This document shows positions 11,301 to 23,003 of a stretch of 64,000 nt of DNA, piece after piece; positions within the stretch are counted from its first letter, which is position 1; every line of letters begins with the position of its first letter. The position numbers and the translations under genes were made by a program. This stretch comes from Sclerotiophoma versabilis. Its lineage: Eukaryota; Ascomycota; Dothideomycetes; Pleosporales; Didymellaceae. The notes below the pieces were generated by a model that was given only the letters and a program-made list of their open reading frames with translations, was not told the origin of the DNA and ran no database searches. The DNA lies in assembly GCA_012274445.1 (NCBI GenBank), contig JAAROD010000090.1, positions 682,001 through 746,000 on the forward strand. The letters are read 5' to 3'.

Positions 11301-13807
11301 ACGAACTCCAGGAGCCAAAAAGTCTGCCCTGGAACCGGAGAAGCCCTCTGAGAAGGTCCCCGAGAAGGTGAATGCCACTGCTGCTGCTGTCCCATTGGTT
11401 AAGCCCAGACACATTCTTCCTAGCTCTGAGCCACCCAAGGCTAACGGAACATCAGAGGAGCCCTCAGCAACTAGTAAGCCTGCCAGAGAATCCATTGGCG
11501 AGAAGCCTGTAACACCAGCCAAACCACGTCAAATCTCAGCAAAGTTCGACAAAGCGCCCGTTCCGGAAGTGGCCAAGAAGCCATCATCAATTGATCTGAA
11601 CAGGAGGGTTTCTGGAACACCAAGCTTGCCGAAGCAGTCACCCAGGCCGGAGTCTATCGGAACACCAAAGACGGCTTCACCGGTTGTGCCGAAGAAGTCT
11701 GAGAGAATAACATCTGGATCTTACAACACTGCACAACAGTCGCCGAAGCTAGAGTCGCTCAAATCACCATCAATTTCATCAGTCAAGTCACCAAAGCCAG
11801 CCTCGCCATCGCCGCCCCCTTCTGTCACATCTTCCAGGTTCTCAAGGCCATTGCCTACACCACCACCCAAGGAATCGCCTAAGCCAACCGTGCTGAAGGA
11901 GATCCCCGCTCCAAATGCTGAGGCTGCGCCAACCAAGAATGAGCCCTCGCCACAGAAGTCGAGCTTCTCTTCGGTAAAAGCCGCGACAGCCCTTTGGGGA
12001 CGACAGTCGGAGCCGTCATCACCCGTGCCGCTGAGAACAAAATCACCGATCAAGCTCCCCACTCAGGCAGACGAGAAGGCTGCGATGAAAGATGCTGGTC
12101 TTGTTCGATCTCCCGAACCTGCACTTGAATCCAAGCCTGAGTCACCGGCTCGGCCAGAATCTTTCTCTTCGAAGCCTCTTCCACCCGCACCTCTGCAGCC
12201 AAAGCCTAAGCCAGCAGGCCTCGGCTTTAGTCTAGGTGGTTTTGGCGGGTTTGGTGGCAGCGCAGCATCACGCTCACGAGAGTCAAGTCCTCGGTTGTCC
12301 AAGGACTTGCCAATGTCACCGCCTAGAAGCGCAGACAAACCACAGCCGGACACTCCCAAGTCTGCACCTGCACCAGCCGCACCGAAGCACGATGGGATGT
12401 TTGCAGAGTTCTTCGATGAGGCTCCTGTGACTGAGGGACAGCTGCCAGAGACCATCGACACTGTGCAGGTGCTGCACTCACCACCGTTCGATCTCGGACC
12501 TGCTGGAAAAGTGCGCACTCAGAGGCAAGAGATTCATGAGATTACAGGAGACGGCAAAATGCTCTCGATTGCTTCGCACAAACAGCATGTGCTCTTCCAG
12601 GATTCGATGTACATCTGCACACATGTCTACAGCGATTCGAAGGGCGCAAAGAACACTGACGTTTACCTATGGGCAGGCAATGGTGTTGCTGAGTCGAATA
12701 TCGAAGATGCACAGCTCTTTGCAAAGAATCACGCGAAACAGAACCAAGCAAAGCTGCTCGTTCTCCGTCAAGGCAATGAGCCACCCAACTTCTTCGACGC
12801 TCTTGGAGGCATTGTCGTCACTAGGCGCGGGTCTAAGCCAGCGTCGAAGCAGTTTATGCTGTGCGGCCGCCGTCACCTTGGTCACCTTGCCTTCGACGAG
12901 GTCGACTTTGCGCTGAAGAGCTTCTGTTCTGCATTTGTCTACTTGATCTCCACTGAAGCTGGCAAGGTATACCTCTGGAAGGGTCGCGGCTGCTCCGCCG
13001 AGGAGCTTTCCGGCGCAAGGCTTATGGGTATGGACCTCGCACCTACGGGCGACTTTCAGGAAATCGACGAAGGTTCTGAGCCACAGCACCTCATCAACAT
13101 TTTTCCCCCACCTGCACACAAAGGACCCCCGATTCCACGCTCAGCTGACCATTGGCGCTACAAAGCGACATCGGACCGCTACCGCGCACGACTCTACAAG
13201 ATAGACCAGCAACAAGAGGCCTCGGGAGGATGGGGACAAAGCCTGCAGGTGGGTTCCTTCTTCGCGAACCTGCGCCGCAGCTCGTTTGCGCAGTCGCTTT
13301 CTCCCACTTCTACTGGGGCACACGCTGAACACGGCCCACAGACGCCTATCACACCGAAGAGCCCACTACCGCCGGGTATCACGACCAAGGTTATGGAGAT
13401 AATGCCTTTTTGCCAGCGCGACCTGGAGCCTGAGTACATCTATGTGCTTGATGCTTTCTTTGAGATGTACATGTAAGTTGAATTATCCTTTCAAGCACGG
13501 TTGCAACTGGTTACTAACATGCTGCAGCATTGTCGGCGCTCTAGCTCGCAGCCAGGCTCCTGCATTTTCCACAGCCTTGATGTTCGCACAGGAGTATGGT
13601 ATTCTTGCTGTTTCGGAAGAAGACCGCCCCTTCATGCCCGTCACTACCATTGTCCTCGAAGGCGTACCACGCGACATGAAGGCCGTCTTCAGACACTGGA
13701 ACGACGCCCTCATCCCCACCGCTGAGCTCATGAGCGGAAGCCTCAAGCGTGGCAAGAGTTTGAGGATCGTTGGGCTTGAAAAGGCCATTCAGGCGACAAG
13801 AAAATAG
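8335..13807 (+). CDS. DUF4045-gelsolin repeat protein
   Basis: Three exons, 8335-8479, 8534-13472 and 13528-13807, give 1787 residues. Intron 1 (54 nt) is in frame and stopless; intron 2 (gtaagt, ctaac branch) restores FFEMYI-IVGALA. The N-terminus MSEEIDPQEFVQRIRQLGEQ starts the fungal DUF4045 region, followed by about 1300 disordered Ser/Pro/Lys-rich residues with phosphosite-like SP/TP motifs, a Pro-Gln run (near residues 89-100) and a KLESP repeat (565-602). Gelsolin-like repeats lie at about 1384-1481, 1487-1564 and 1680-1786 (VYLWAGNGV, VYLWKGRGCS). Such domains bind actin in villin and gelsolin; an actin or cell-cortex role is inferred. The tail lacks a villin headpiece. Confidence 0.85.
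8656..8691 (+). repeat. CCGCAG hexamer repeat in coding sequence
   Basis: About five to six consecutive CCGCAG-like units encode alternating Pro-Gln inside the DUF4045 protein. Such hexamer runs expand and contract without breaking frame. Confidence 0.85.
10085..10196 (+). repeat. 15-nt coding minisatellite (KLESP)
   Basis: Seven consecutive copies of a 15-nt unit encode KL[ED][ST]P pentapeptides (KLESP and KLDTP variants), with a decayed eighth copy at the end. Nucleotide identity between units is higher than the protein alone requires, which points to recent tandem duplication. Confidence 0.9.
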
Positions 13808-14188
13808 ATGAGCTGATGGTGTGGAGATGTGACCGGGTTGTACGATGATATGTGGTGATCTTTCTTCTTGTGTAAATATATATTTAATGCTTGAGCATGG
13901 CATTGGGCTGATGGGCGTTGCGGTTGGGCGGCCTGGTACGTTTAGGCTCTCATGGAGCGTACCAGATTGAACATGCTGTTTGACAAGAATACATCTGTTC
14001 CACTTTACTACCACACGACCAACGAGACCTCACCAAAACAAAGCATCAAACAAGAACTAAACACATGAGTAAGTAGTATTGAAAGCTAACCAAGCAAAGT
14101 CCTTCCCGTCAAATATCCTAATCCCAAACTCCGTCCCTATGCACACAGAATATGCCTTGTTCGAAACCGAAGAACTGAAGAATTAAAA
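13808..14188. other. gap between convergent genes
   Basis: The 3' flanks of the gelsolin-domain gene and the small membrane protein gene meet here. An A/T-rich stretch (tgtaaatatatatttaa, 13871-13887) may carry 3'-end processing signals. No gene is seen. Confidence 0.5.
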
Positions 14189-14454
14189 CTAGGACTTCGT
14201 CATCTTCTCCTCAACAGCTTCCAACATGCTCATCCCCCCACTGAGCACGTTCCGCGCACTCGCATGCTGGTTCTGCCACCGTGTGCGTGCCATGTCCATG
14301 GCGGCGCCTTCTTTTGCTGCGACGACGTAGGTGTATGAAAAGGCGAAGACTATGCAGATATTAGCATCTACAGGGAGGAAGAAAGTAAGCGGTAGGGGGG
14401 CGTACCGATGAAGCCGGTGAAGGCGGGGAGGAAAGATTTGGGCGTCGCTGGCAT
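14189..14454 (-). CDS. 69-residue single-pass membrane protein
   Basis: Two minus-strand exons, 14454-14406 and 14349-14189, join across a 56-nt intron (gtacgc donor, catag acceptor) to give 69 residues beginning MPATPKSFLPAFTGF. One hydrophobic segment (about residues 8-27, ending SYTYVVAAKEG) is followed by a basic, helical C-terminal half. The size and layout resemble small inner-membrane or ER subunits, but I cannot name the family. The start sits in an aaaATGC context. Splice phase agrees and the spliced peptide has natural composition, which is the main support. Confidence 0.6.
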
Positions 14455-15923
14455 TTTGGGTATATGAAGGTGAGGTGATATGAAGGTGATGTGAATGGGA
14501 AGTAGATATATTTGGCAGATGAGCGATTAAAAGCGCAATCCGGAGATGATAGATGAGTTTGTGGATTGATCGCTGAATGCGCAGGTCTTGCGGTGGGGTT
14601 GCTTGTATGTATTCAAGTGTGTGTTGGTTGATTGATTGATGCTTTTGAGTGGATGGTGAGAGTAACACAGAAACACCAAACAGCTTATATTTATCCATCC
14701 CCCCAAATCTGAATCTCGCAATACATCATACGGCGCCCGCCGAGCTTCTCTACACAGAGGTTGCGTGACTCCCTCTTCCCCGTTCATCGCGGCATTGCCT
14801 GGCCTCTCAGCCTTGTGCGCTTTTACCCAAACGGACCTGTGGAATCGAACGAGTACGTGTTTTACCGATCATCTGATTGGCTGTGGATATGTCAATTACG
14901 ATCCTTCGCACGCTCCCGGCAATTGGGTCAGATGATGTTTAGGTCGGGAGAAGGCTGTGGTGGCGAGAGATGGGAGCTGGGTTGCGTGTAGGGTGATATG
15001 AGAAGAGCGGGTCGTACGACAATCGACAATTCTCGGATCGCAGCCGGGATGAATAGGGTTGACGGGGCATGTGAATCTGCTTTGCGCGAACAATTTTGGA
15101 TGAGTTTGGATCTTAAAAAATTACATGATGACTTTGCTACAATAACTTCTCTTTCTTTCATGAGCGCTTTTGCGATGGGTATCAGAGCGTTGGAAAGTTC
15201 GTCTTGATGGATTCAAGACCCAAAGCACGGTAGGCCTTCGAGCCCAGCACGCACACAAAGGCCTTGAATCTCGGCATGATTTCAAGACAACAGTGCTTCA
15301 ACGACACATCGATGTGTTGTCATGTTTGGCCAAAGTGCAAGAAAGTCGAACATGTAGGAGGCGAAAGACTCAGCTAAGTTTAGATGCTGCGCACAGGCAT
15401 TTCCCAGCAAAGCGGTCGATCACCCGCGATGAACCAAACCTCAACACCAGTACTATGTACATCTTTTATTTTGGTGAAAATACGGCAATAGAGGGCGAGG
15501 ACTTCCATGGTTCTTCCTTCTCACTTGTTCACATTGCAGCAAAGTCTTCCCGCCAAGAGTCAGAGACTTGTCTCCCGTTCGCTTCAGCCTCAGCCTCAGC
15601 TCTGCACAGAGGCGCCGCGGCCCTGTTCCATTATCTTTAGCTTCCAGATGCAGCGCTACCGCTCACCAACAAGTCTCAACCGCCCTTTCCGGACGCGGAC
15701 CATGCTCGATAAAGGCAGGCTCGACGCAGGTACCATTGTTTTGTGCCTAAGCGGTATCGACTTCAGCTGTCTGTAGATATGGCTAATGCAGAACCCTCGA
15801 GCTCTGCGTGGGCGAGCAGAGTGTCTCTTCTTCGCCTCTGTCCCTTCAACCCTGGACTTTCATATCCTCAGCAACTGGTTTACTTGATATCCAATCGATA
15901 TTTATCGCCACACATCCACGACC
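14455..15923. other. divergent intergenic region, no gene seen
   Basis: About 1.47 kb lies between the small membrane protein gene and the secreted protein gene. Open frames (for example 15170-15640) are short, overlap one another and show no family signal. It probably holds both promoters. Confidence 0.5.
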
Positions 15924-16703
15924 ATGCGTTCTACCACCATAACCTGGCTCTTCGCAGCACTCAGCCTCAGCACCGCTCAACAAATCAACATCGACGCGGC
16001 CCTGGACGTGCCAGTTCCAAACCTGTCCATCGACCCACTCGCCACCCCTCCGGCCGTCACATACAATGCCGCAAGCGCAACGTCCTCGATCGCAGCGGCC
16101 GCAGCAGCTGGCGAAACACCCGCGATCCTGAGGCGCACCCCCACAATCGTAGAACGCCAGGACAACGGTACATGCACAAATCGCACCCGGGGTGCCGGCC
16201 CTGTGCCATCGCCTGACACTTCTGTCGCCTTCCTCTCGTACCAGCCTTTCGCCGACTCTGCAAAGAACGCGACAACCCCCACCAACTACACAGCCGCCTT
16301 CACCAACCTGCACGCCTCGACCACAGCATCCAAGTACCTGGGTGTCGCCGAGCTGTCGTCCTACGACGTGGCGAACTGCAGCGCCCAGTGCGATGCGCAG
16401 ACGGGCTGCACGGCGATCAACATCTTCTTCGAGCGGACGCCAACGCTGAACCTGGGGCCCGGGTGCACGAATGCACCGAGTAGCACAGTGATCAAGTGCG
16501 TCTTCTGGGGCGATGCTGTGACGAAGCAGAACACGGTCAACAGCGGATTTACCGATAATGGCTTTGTGGTTGCGATTGCAGGCAGCAACGGGTACAACAA
16601 GGGGCAGGCGGCGCAGGATGCGAAGAAGAGTAGCGGCGTGAGGCTGGAAGTGACCGCCCTGCTCTTGGGCGCTGTGGGGCTGGTTATGGTGTTTGGATTT
16701 TAG
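15924..16703 (+). CDS. secreted, probably GPI-anchored cysteine-containing protein
   Basis: A single exon of 259 residues starts in an accATGC context. Residues 1-19 form a signal peptide (MRSTTITWLFAALSLSTAQ). A low-complexity Ala/Thr/Pro region follows, with a Lys/Arg-type processing candidate (LRRTPTIVERQ, near 68-78), then N-glycosylation sequons (NGT, NRT, NAT, NYT, NCS). The cysteine-bearing part, NCSAQCDAQTGCTAINIFFE to IKCVFWG, is PAN/Apple-like and resembles a family of ascomycete secreted and fruit-body-associated proteins. The C-terminus is a hydrophobic stretch after SSGVRLEV, fitting a GPI-attachment signal. A cell-surface location is likely; the function is unknown. Confidence 0.8.
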   Translation: MRSTTITWLFAALSLSTAQQINIDAALDVPVPNLSIDPLATPPAVTYNAASATSSIAAAAAAGETPAILRRTPTIVERQDNGTCTNRTRGAGPVPSPDTSVAFLSYQPFADSAKNATTPTNYTAAFTNLHASTTASKYLGVAELSSYDVANCSAQCDAQTGCTAINIFFERTPTLNLGPGCTNAPSSTVIKCVFWGDAVTKQNTVNSGFTDNGFVVAIAGSNGYNKGQAAQDAKKSSGVRLEVTALLLGAVGLVMVFGF

Positions 16704-17254
16704 AGCAGTTAGGAGCCGCTCGGGGGAAGGGAGTGGGTGGGTTGCTTGAGTAGAAGGTCTTGTGGCTGAGGTTTCCACTGTTTACGACCATCTAGATCTT
16801 CATCTTCCCATACCATACCATACAATTTCTTCTGACAATGCTTTGGAGTGGATTGAGAAATTTCAGACCCGATCAATTCATCGTCAGTTCCCTCAAACAG
16901 ATCAACCATCAATACATGTCTCCGCATCGTTGCATGGTCCGGTCATGGCACTATTGCCCTTCTGGGCATGCAGGGACATGGCATTGGGGTATCTAATATG
17001 GTCATCACTCCCATCTACCAACCATGGGTTGGAGTGTGGCTGTGTTGGTCTCCACATGTTGCGATTTGGTTGACATGATATCGAGGAAGGCGATGGAGGA
17101 CATTGTGGGAAGCTTCCTAGACGAGCAAGTTGAGCTGAGGAATCGGTTGTAGACGGGTAGCTTCCGAAGTGTAGACCGGTCACTGGAGTATGATACATAA
17201 CATCCATAGAGAGGAAGAAACCCGAGAACAGAGAGAAGCAAAAAATAAAATATA
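16704..17254. other. intergenic between secreted protein gene and tRNA
   Basis: No gene is seen. A short tandem (CCATA three times) lies at 16808-16822. The last bases (17240-17254) read as a T-rich terminator on the minus strand for the tRNA. Confidence 0.5.
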
Positions 17255-17325
17255 TGCTTCCTTCGGGAGTCGAACCCGAGCCAATTGCTTGGAAGGCAAT
17301 TATCCTACCGTTGGACCAAGAAAGC
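17255..17325 (-). tRNA. tRNA-Gly (anticodon TCC)
   Basis: Read on the minus strand this folds as a standard cloverleaf of 71 nt including discriminator A. The acceptor stem GCTTTCT pairs with AGGAAGC (one T-G wobble). The D-arm carries TGGTCCAACGGTAGGA, the anticodon loop is CTTCCAA with anticodon TCC (17291-17293), and the T-arm has GGGTTCGACTCCC. There is no intron and no encoded CCA. A T-rich run follows at 17240-17250, as expected for RNA polymerase III termination. It decodes GGA glycine codons. Confidence 0.96.
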
Positions 17326-17940
17326 TTTGATAAAGGTGGGAGAATGTCTATTCTTCATATACCCCGTTTCCATAGCAATTACTCAAAGCACGGGTAGACC
17401 CCTCATAGCATACCCTCAATCACCTCACTCGATCCTGGAGGTAGCCGTTTCCACGCAGCCAGACGCATGCAGAAACAGAGCCTCACAGGGCAGATACTCA
17501 CAGAGCCTCACACACTCAAGTAGCATAGCGTAGTAAAGATTTCACTGATACATTCAGCACTATCAACCAGACCGCCATTGCACTGTACTGTTACTCAGCA
17601 AGCTCAACGCCAGTCCAATCTATGTATACACAATGAAGTGATTCGATGCCGAACCAATAAAAAAAAGCCATCAACCACCGGCCCATATCCAACCCAGCAC
17701 GCCCACAACAGGCGGCTTGAGTACCCAAACAAAGGAAATGATGAAAATGAATCAACGCCAGACTTCCAGCGGCCCACAATAGGCTCGGCTTGGTATATAG
17801 GTGATAAAGAAGATCGTACAGTCATACAGAGCAGTCTAGAAGTGAAGGTGGTTTCTCGCTGATAGGTCGAGATGAAGAAGAGGTCGCTAACATGGCACAA
17901 GAATTGTCAAAAGGATAATGAGGTGGTATGCTAGACCATA
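17326..17940. other. 5' flank of tRNA and 3' flank of bZIP gene
   Basis: No gene is seen. The segment next to 17940 is the 3' untranslated region of the minus-strand bZIP gene. Confidence 0.5.
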
Positions 17941-19745
17941 TTAACAGTCGAGCATCGATGTGATGGCTGCTATCCTTTGGAATGCAGGTTCCATAGCGGC
18001 CATCCTCCTATCCAGGCGCTCCGCCAGCACAGCCTCGGTAGCCTCATCTGAGACAATCAGTGTGAAGCGGCTAGACTTCTCAGGTGTGGGGAAGACGGTC
18101 TCGACGGGGGCAGAAGGGGCAGTAGAGGGAGCGGGCGAGGAGCGGTACAGATCGTACTCATCATCCTCAGCCTCGTCCTCCTCAATAGCGGCCATGATGT
18201 GCTGCTCAGACTGGACCGGACGCTCAATGACAGGGTAGTCAGGCTTGAGTTCATCCTCAGTTGAAGCCTCATCTTCGGCAGCGAAGATGGTGCTGTAACC
18301 CTTGCCGGACATGGCAGACACGTCGAGCGGGTTGGCGGGACCTTCGGGTAGCTCAGTGACAGCGAAGACGCGGGGCTGGTAGCCGTTGAAGCCGTTCATA
18401 TTCCAGTTGGCGTTCGTGTTGGCATTGTTGTTGATGTTGAGCATCGAGAAGTCAAGCTGGGTCTCGGGAACCATGGTCATGCCAACCTGAGTGTTCTCGG
18501 GCTGTGAGAATTGGAAAGGAGCCGGGGCTGACGCCGGTGCGGAGACGACGGGAGTCGAAGTAGAAGGCATGGAAGCCAAGGGAGCTTGTCCTGACATGGC
18601 CTCCTCCTGGACCAACTCCTCAAGGAAGGGGCCAAAGGCTTTGTGCCTCAGGAGACGCTCGATGAATGCACGCGAGCGGGCATTCTCCTCCATTAGGGCG
18701 CGGTTCTGGCTGCGGAGTTCAGTGTTTTCCTGGACCTTTATGGCGACCTCGCCTTCAAGCTGGCCGATGTATTCTGGGGCATGTTAGCAGTGACTAAACG
18801 AGAACGGAAATGAAGCTTACCCTTCCTCCTCGAGCGGAATGCGCGAGCAGAGACCTTGTTGCGGAGCTGGCGGCGCTCCTTGCTACTGAGCTTCTTGCCC
18901 TCCTCTGAAGCGAGCAGACGCTCGTCCTCGTCCATGTCCTCTTCGTCCTTCTTGGCACGGATGATGTGAGGGAGGACATTACCGTTGGGGTCCTGGGATG
19001 CGAGGGCAGCGTTTTGGCTCTCGGCGCGGATCTGAGCAACAACACGCTGGATGGTCTCCTCTGTGCGGGCATCGCTCAATGGGCTGGACGTCTTGCGGCT
19101 GTTCTGGGAGGGTGTGGGGCGCTGTTGCTGCTGTGCTTGCAGCTGAGCCTGCTGCCTCTGATGTGCAATCTGCTGCTGTTGGCGCTGCTGTTGTGCGGCC
19201 TGCTGTTGTGCTTTGGCAAGAGCAGCCTGCTGCTGATGCATGCCAGGGTAGAGCCTGACGGCGGGAACCTCGTCGGGCTGGATGGCACTGGGGTCGACAA
19301 AGTCGTCTTGGTCGTTGGCGAAGGGCATGTATGTGTTTTGCGGGTAGTCGAGGCCCATATTCATGTCCATGCCAACGCCGCTGTTCCAACCCTCCATCAT
19401 TGAATCGTTGCCCATCATGTCAATTCCTGAGGATGAGAAGACAGGGTAGCCGGAGTTGAAACCGGGGTTCAGGCCAGCGATGGAGCCGGTAGGGATGCCA
19501 GTCTGTTGCTTGAACCGCTCATACTCGTGGCTGGGTTTCGCGGCCTCTTGCAGTTCCTCCTCGATGGTGGTGCTGGTGGGGCTTGCAATGTTGGAGACGG
19601 CACTCGACTCGCGCTTGAGGACGGGCTGTGTGGGTGAAGGCAGTTGGCTGAAGTCGAAGAACTCCTGATCCGGGTCCTGGCACTGGTTGATGTGAGGGTT
19701 GAAGGCAGGAGCCATGATCATCGCGGGCTGGACGGCGGTAGCCAT
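17941..19745 (-). CDS. bZIP transcription factor
   Basis: Minus-strand exons 19745-18821 and 18773-17941 give 585 residues; the 47-nt intron (gtaagc, ctaac branch) falls inside the bZIP domain between basic region and zipper. The start chosen is the accATGG at 19745; the frame upstream has no other ATG. The basic region is RNKVSARAFRSRRKEY (about 294-310, with the N-x7-R pattern), followed by heptad leucines in IGQLEGEV, LRSQN and MEENARS. A Gln-rich segment spans about 175-225. The C-terminal half is acidic and Pro/Ala-rich. It is a nuclear DNA-binding regulator. It resembles a conserved filamentous-fungal bZIP group, but I do not assign a named orthologue. Confidence 0.9.
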
Positions 19746-22396
19746 GGTTGGGGGTGTCGGGGAGGGTCCTGGGAAGCTGTGGTAGAGCCCGAGGCAGGCA
19801 AAGACGTTCTTTGGGGTGCGGTGTTGGGAAGAAACCAAGGCGGTTAGCAGGCTTCAGAAGAACGCGTCAGCTCGTTTATGGGTCCGGATTAGCCGAGAGA
19901 GTGGCTGAGCAGCTGGCCTCGCACTCGTGTCGTTCGGCGCGGGTTGGCGAGGGGTCGGGGATGGAGTGCAGCGGTGGTTATAGAGATAGCGAGTGGGCTG
20001 GTGGGCGTGGGATGTCGAGAGTGAGGGAGAAGGGGACGATCAAGGAGAGGGCCACCGGCGGTCTTTTGCTGGGGCCGGTGTGAGGCGTTTCAGGGAGGCG
20101 GAGCGCTCAACCGGCCTATTTCGAGAACAGACAAGCGCCTCCCGGCCGAGTTGGGTCTTGGTCGATCCCTTCCCTCCGCAGTCCGGCCGCCTGCGGGCTC
20201 GGGCACGGCCATCCCAAGGCCTCACTGCCATGGCTGGGCGAGACAGATGTGGTGATCTATCGTGCGGGTTCACAGACTGCAGCACGAGCGCCTTCCCCGC
20301 CCCACAGCCTTGGGACCAGGGCGCTCATGGCTGCTGCAACAACACTGAGTCCCGTTCTGACAGACACCGGCGCCCTCAAGACACTTGGGAAGCCACCAAG
20401 GCCTGGCATTACGCACTCCATGCACGCGGCCACTGCGAACTGCCGACACCGATGGCCTACGGACGAACCGCCGTCCTTCCGCTGAGGCTGTGCAGATTCC
20501 TCGGGCGCATGCATGGCTGTACCGCTGCTCTGATTCGTCAGTCTCCTTGCATCCACGCCCCGGCGCGCGAAAACCTTCCCCGGCCGCCTTTTGTCCCCAC
20601 TTGCTGTTGACGGGTATTTGTTTATCCACTCCCTCGCGTGCTCTCTGCCTGCTGGTCCCGGCAGCAGCAAGCTATTTTTCGCGACGTTTTAGTAGGTACC
20701 GAAGATGCCATCACCGGCCCACAGCACCTTCTGAACCGGAAACGTCGATGGATCTTTGCAGCGTCAATTCAAGATCGCTGCTACTCGCAGCCAGAGCGGA
20801 GCACATGCCGTCATATCTGCTGGCCTTTTGTCGCTGACCCGCAGTAACACCTTGGTGTCGACCTCTTCGGCCCGGAAAGACTTTTGGTTCTTGGGTCGAC
20901 GCATGCTGGCAACCGTACAGCCGGGCCTGGGAGGATTCGGAAGACGCAGAATCTCCATCTTTGGATCCCTTCCAGAAAGTTGTTTTCGACAACTAATTAC
21001 GCTTGATATGATCGCCTTGTAACGAGCACGGCCCTTCTAGACGTGGCATGCCTTTCAAAACATGAATAACCTAATCGCATGCACTCCATTCCTTTACAAG
21101 ACCAATGCTGCTGGCCCTCGATCCCAGAAGTCGGGCACTTGTGAAACGCGCAAATTGTGACGCTGGGACGTCAGAGCTGCCATTGCACATATGCCGCAGC
21201 GGCACTTGCCGTGCATCTTCCGACCAACGAACGCTTGTCCCCCTTCCCCCCTTCCTGCACCTTAATTGAGATACTCAGGGAGAAACCAACACCCATACCT
21301 TCAGTATCCACTTTCGACACAAGAGAGATTGTGATGCTCGGGACCCTTGACCTCCACGGTGATGCACTGCGCCGGTTGTTTTGGCCGAAAAGATCTTTCA
21401 CAGCTGCGAAGGCTTGCAGGCTCAGGATGTGCTCGGTCTTATTCTTCGCTTCACGTTCAGATAGGAAGTTCGTTTCTAAGGACCGCAGGGTATGGCCGAA
21501 AGCGGTACTATTCCTATTGTTTTCTTTTTCTTTCAAGCCAATGCCCGTTCAATCTTGCCTATTACATTTGACAATCAGCCATGTACACAGCTCGAGTGAC
21601 AATTAATTTGCCGATATCCATCTCACCTTCTGTTTCAAAGCTGTGTTAAGGACTATCTCAGTGATCGACAGCAATAATGCTCTGAAGACTGGTGAACTGA
21701 TTTTTTACCACCGCGCTGTACTTGCATCAAACAGCGGGCAGTACTCATGCATTAAAGCAGTTGCAGCTACACATCTACAGATATATAGCAACTGTAAGAC
21801 AGGGTAACTGCAATTTCCTATACCCAGCAAATCAACTCAATGTATACTTTCCATCATTCCATACTCCAGTTTACTCTGCTACCGACCCAATGTCCACCCG
21901 TTGACCATCACTGCTTCCATCTCCAATACACTTCACAGCCAGCATCTCCTTTACCAGCTCTCATCAGCCTTTCGCCGACCCAGCCCCCTCTTCACACTTC
22001 GCCTCAATAAGGTTCCCACTACTTGAGTCTCGACCAGATTTCCGACCAGACTTCCTTTTTCAGCATCCACATGGCCGCCTCACACAAACGACAAAGGGGA
22101 ATACCTACAGCATGAAGCCTACGCGGCAGTGGAACCATCACTGCCGCTATCACACGATCCTGCCTAACGCGGCATCCATCTCGACGCCTCATGCGAGTCG
22201 CACCAAAGTGGCTCCAAAGCAAGGAACATGATGCATGTGCAAGATAGGAGAGCCCGGTCTCCAAGACGGCCTGTCACGATTCGACGCAGACGTCGAAAGA
22301 ACTTGGCAAGCGGACCGCATCCGCAGGTTCTGACATACTGAGGAAGCAAGCCGATGGGATATCCTCTTTTCATTTCAACCCCATCCCGCAGTACAA
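19746..22396. other. long upstream region of the bZIP gene
   Basis: About 2.6 kb upstream of the bZIP start holds many overlapping open frames on both strands (the longest 205 codons, 19993-20610). None has a credible start, family motif or natural composition. The length suggests a long leader and extended regulatory sequence. A short imperfect direct repeat (gaccag..ttccgaccag) is at about 22032-22053. Confidence 0.45.
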
Positions 22397-22823
22397 TTAC
22401 CCGCCCATGACAATAAACACCAGACCAGCAGCGACAGCCAGCCAGCGAAGGGACCGCGCGGCCTCGAAAAAGAAAAATCGCTAGTCCGCGTCGTTGACGT
22501 TCACCGTTGAATCGTTACCAAGTAGTGGTCTGCCGATGCTTCCCCTGGCGTCCAGCGAGCAGGAAGTGTTTCAGGCCTTCCAGAACACACGCGAGCTGCG
22601 CTTTGCGCCAGTTAGATGGGAGCGCGCTAGAGCCCGCTGGAGCGTTCCGGCGAACGAGCCCGCGCCCTGAGGTGGCCTGAGCATGCAAAGCATCAATTTC
22701 AGATTCAGTGTTGAGACGCCTTTCTAGTGCTTTACGCGTCAGAGTGCACGATTTATGCCAGCCATCTCGGCCATCTTCCGCTTTGTCGCATGTATTGGTG
22801 GAGAGTGGAAGCGCGTTAAGCAT
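22397..22823 (-). CDS. tentative small membrane-anchored protein
   Basis: On the minus strand, a frame from ATG 22823 reads a helical, charged stretch (LTRKALERRLNTESEIDALH) to about 22515. Further on, 22480-22397 encodes a basic residue run then a clean hydrophobic helix (EAARSLRWLAVAAGLVFIVM) ending at TAA, directly after a ctag splice acceptor. Together they look like the body and tail anchor of a small protein, but I could not find a donor that joins them in phase: the obvious GTAACG donor gives another frame. It lies between the PPR gene and the bZIP upstream region on the same strand. No family is recognised. Confidence 0.25.
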
Positions 22824-23003
22824 TGCTAAGAGGTTGTGCGAAGGCTGTGCGAGAGGAATCGTACAGAACTGGGTGTTGTACATGATTAGTTTGGCATGAG
22901 GATGCCGGTCTACAGATACATAGTGGTGTACAACACGTGTGTGGCTGTATGCCGCGAGGCCTGAGACTTTGACATGGAGCTCCACATCGAGCTGACGAAT
23001 CCC

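Noticed and set aside
15846..16778. 310-codon antisense frame over the secreted protein gene
   Set aside because: The sense frame has a signal peptide, sequons and a cysteine pattern; the antisense composition is unnatural.
19993..20610. 205-codon plus-strand open frame in the bZIP upstream region
   Set aside because: Cys/Trp/Arg-scattered composition, overlapping frames on both strands and no family motif; GC-rich chance frame.
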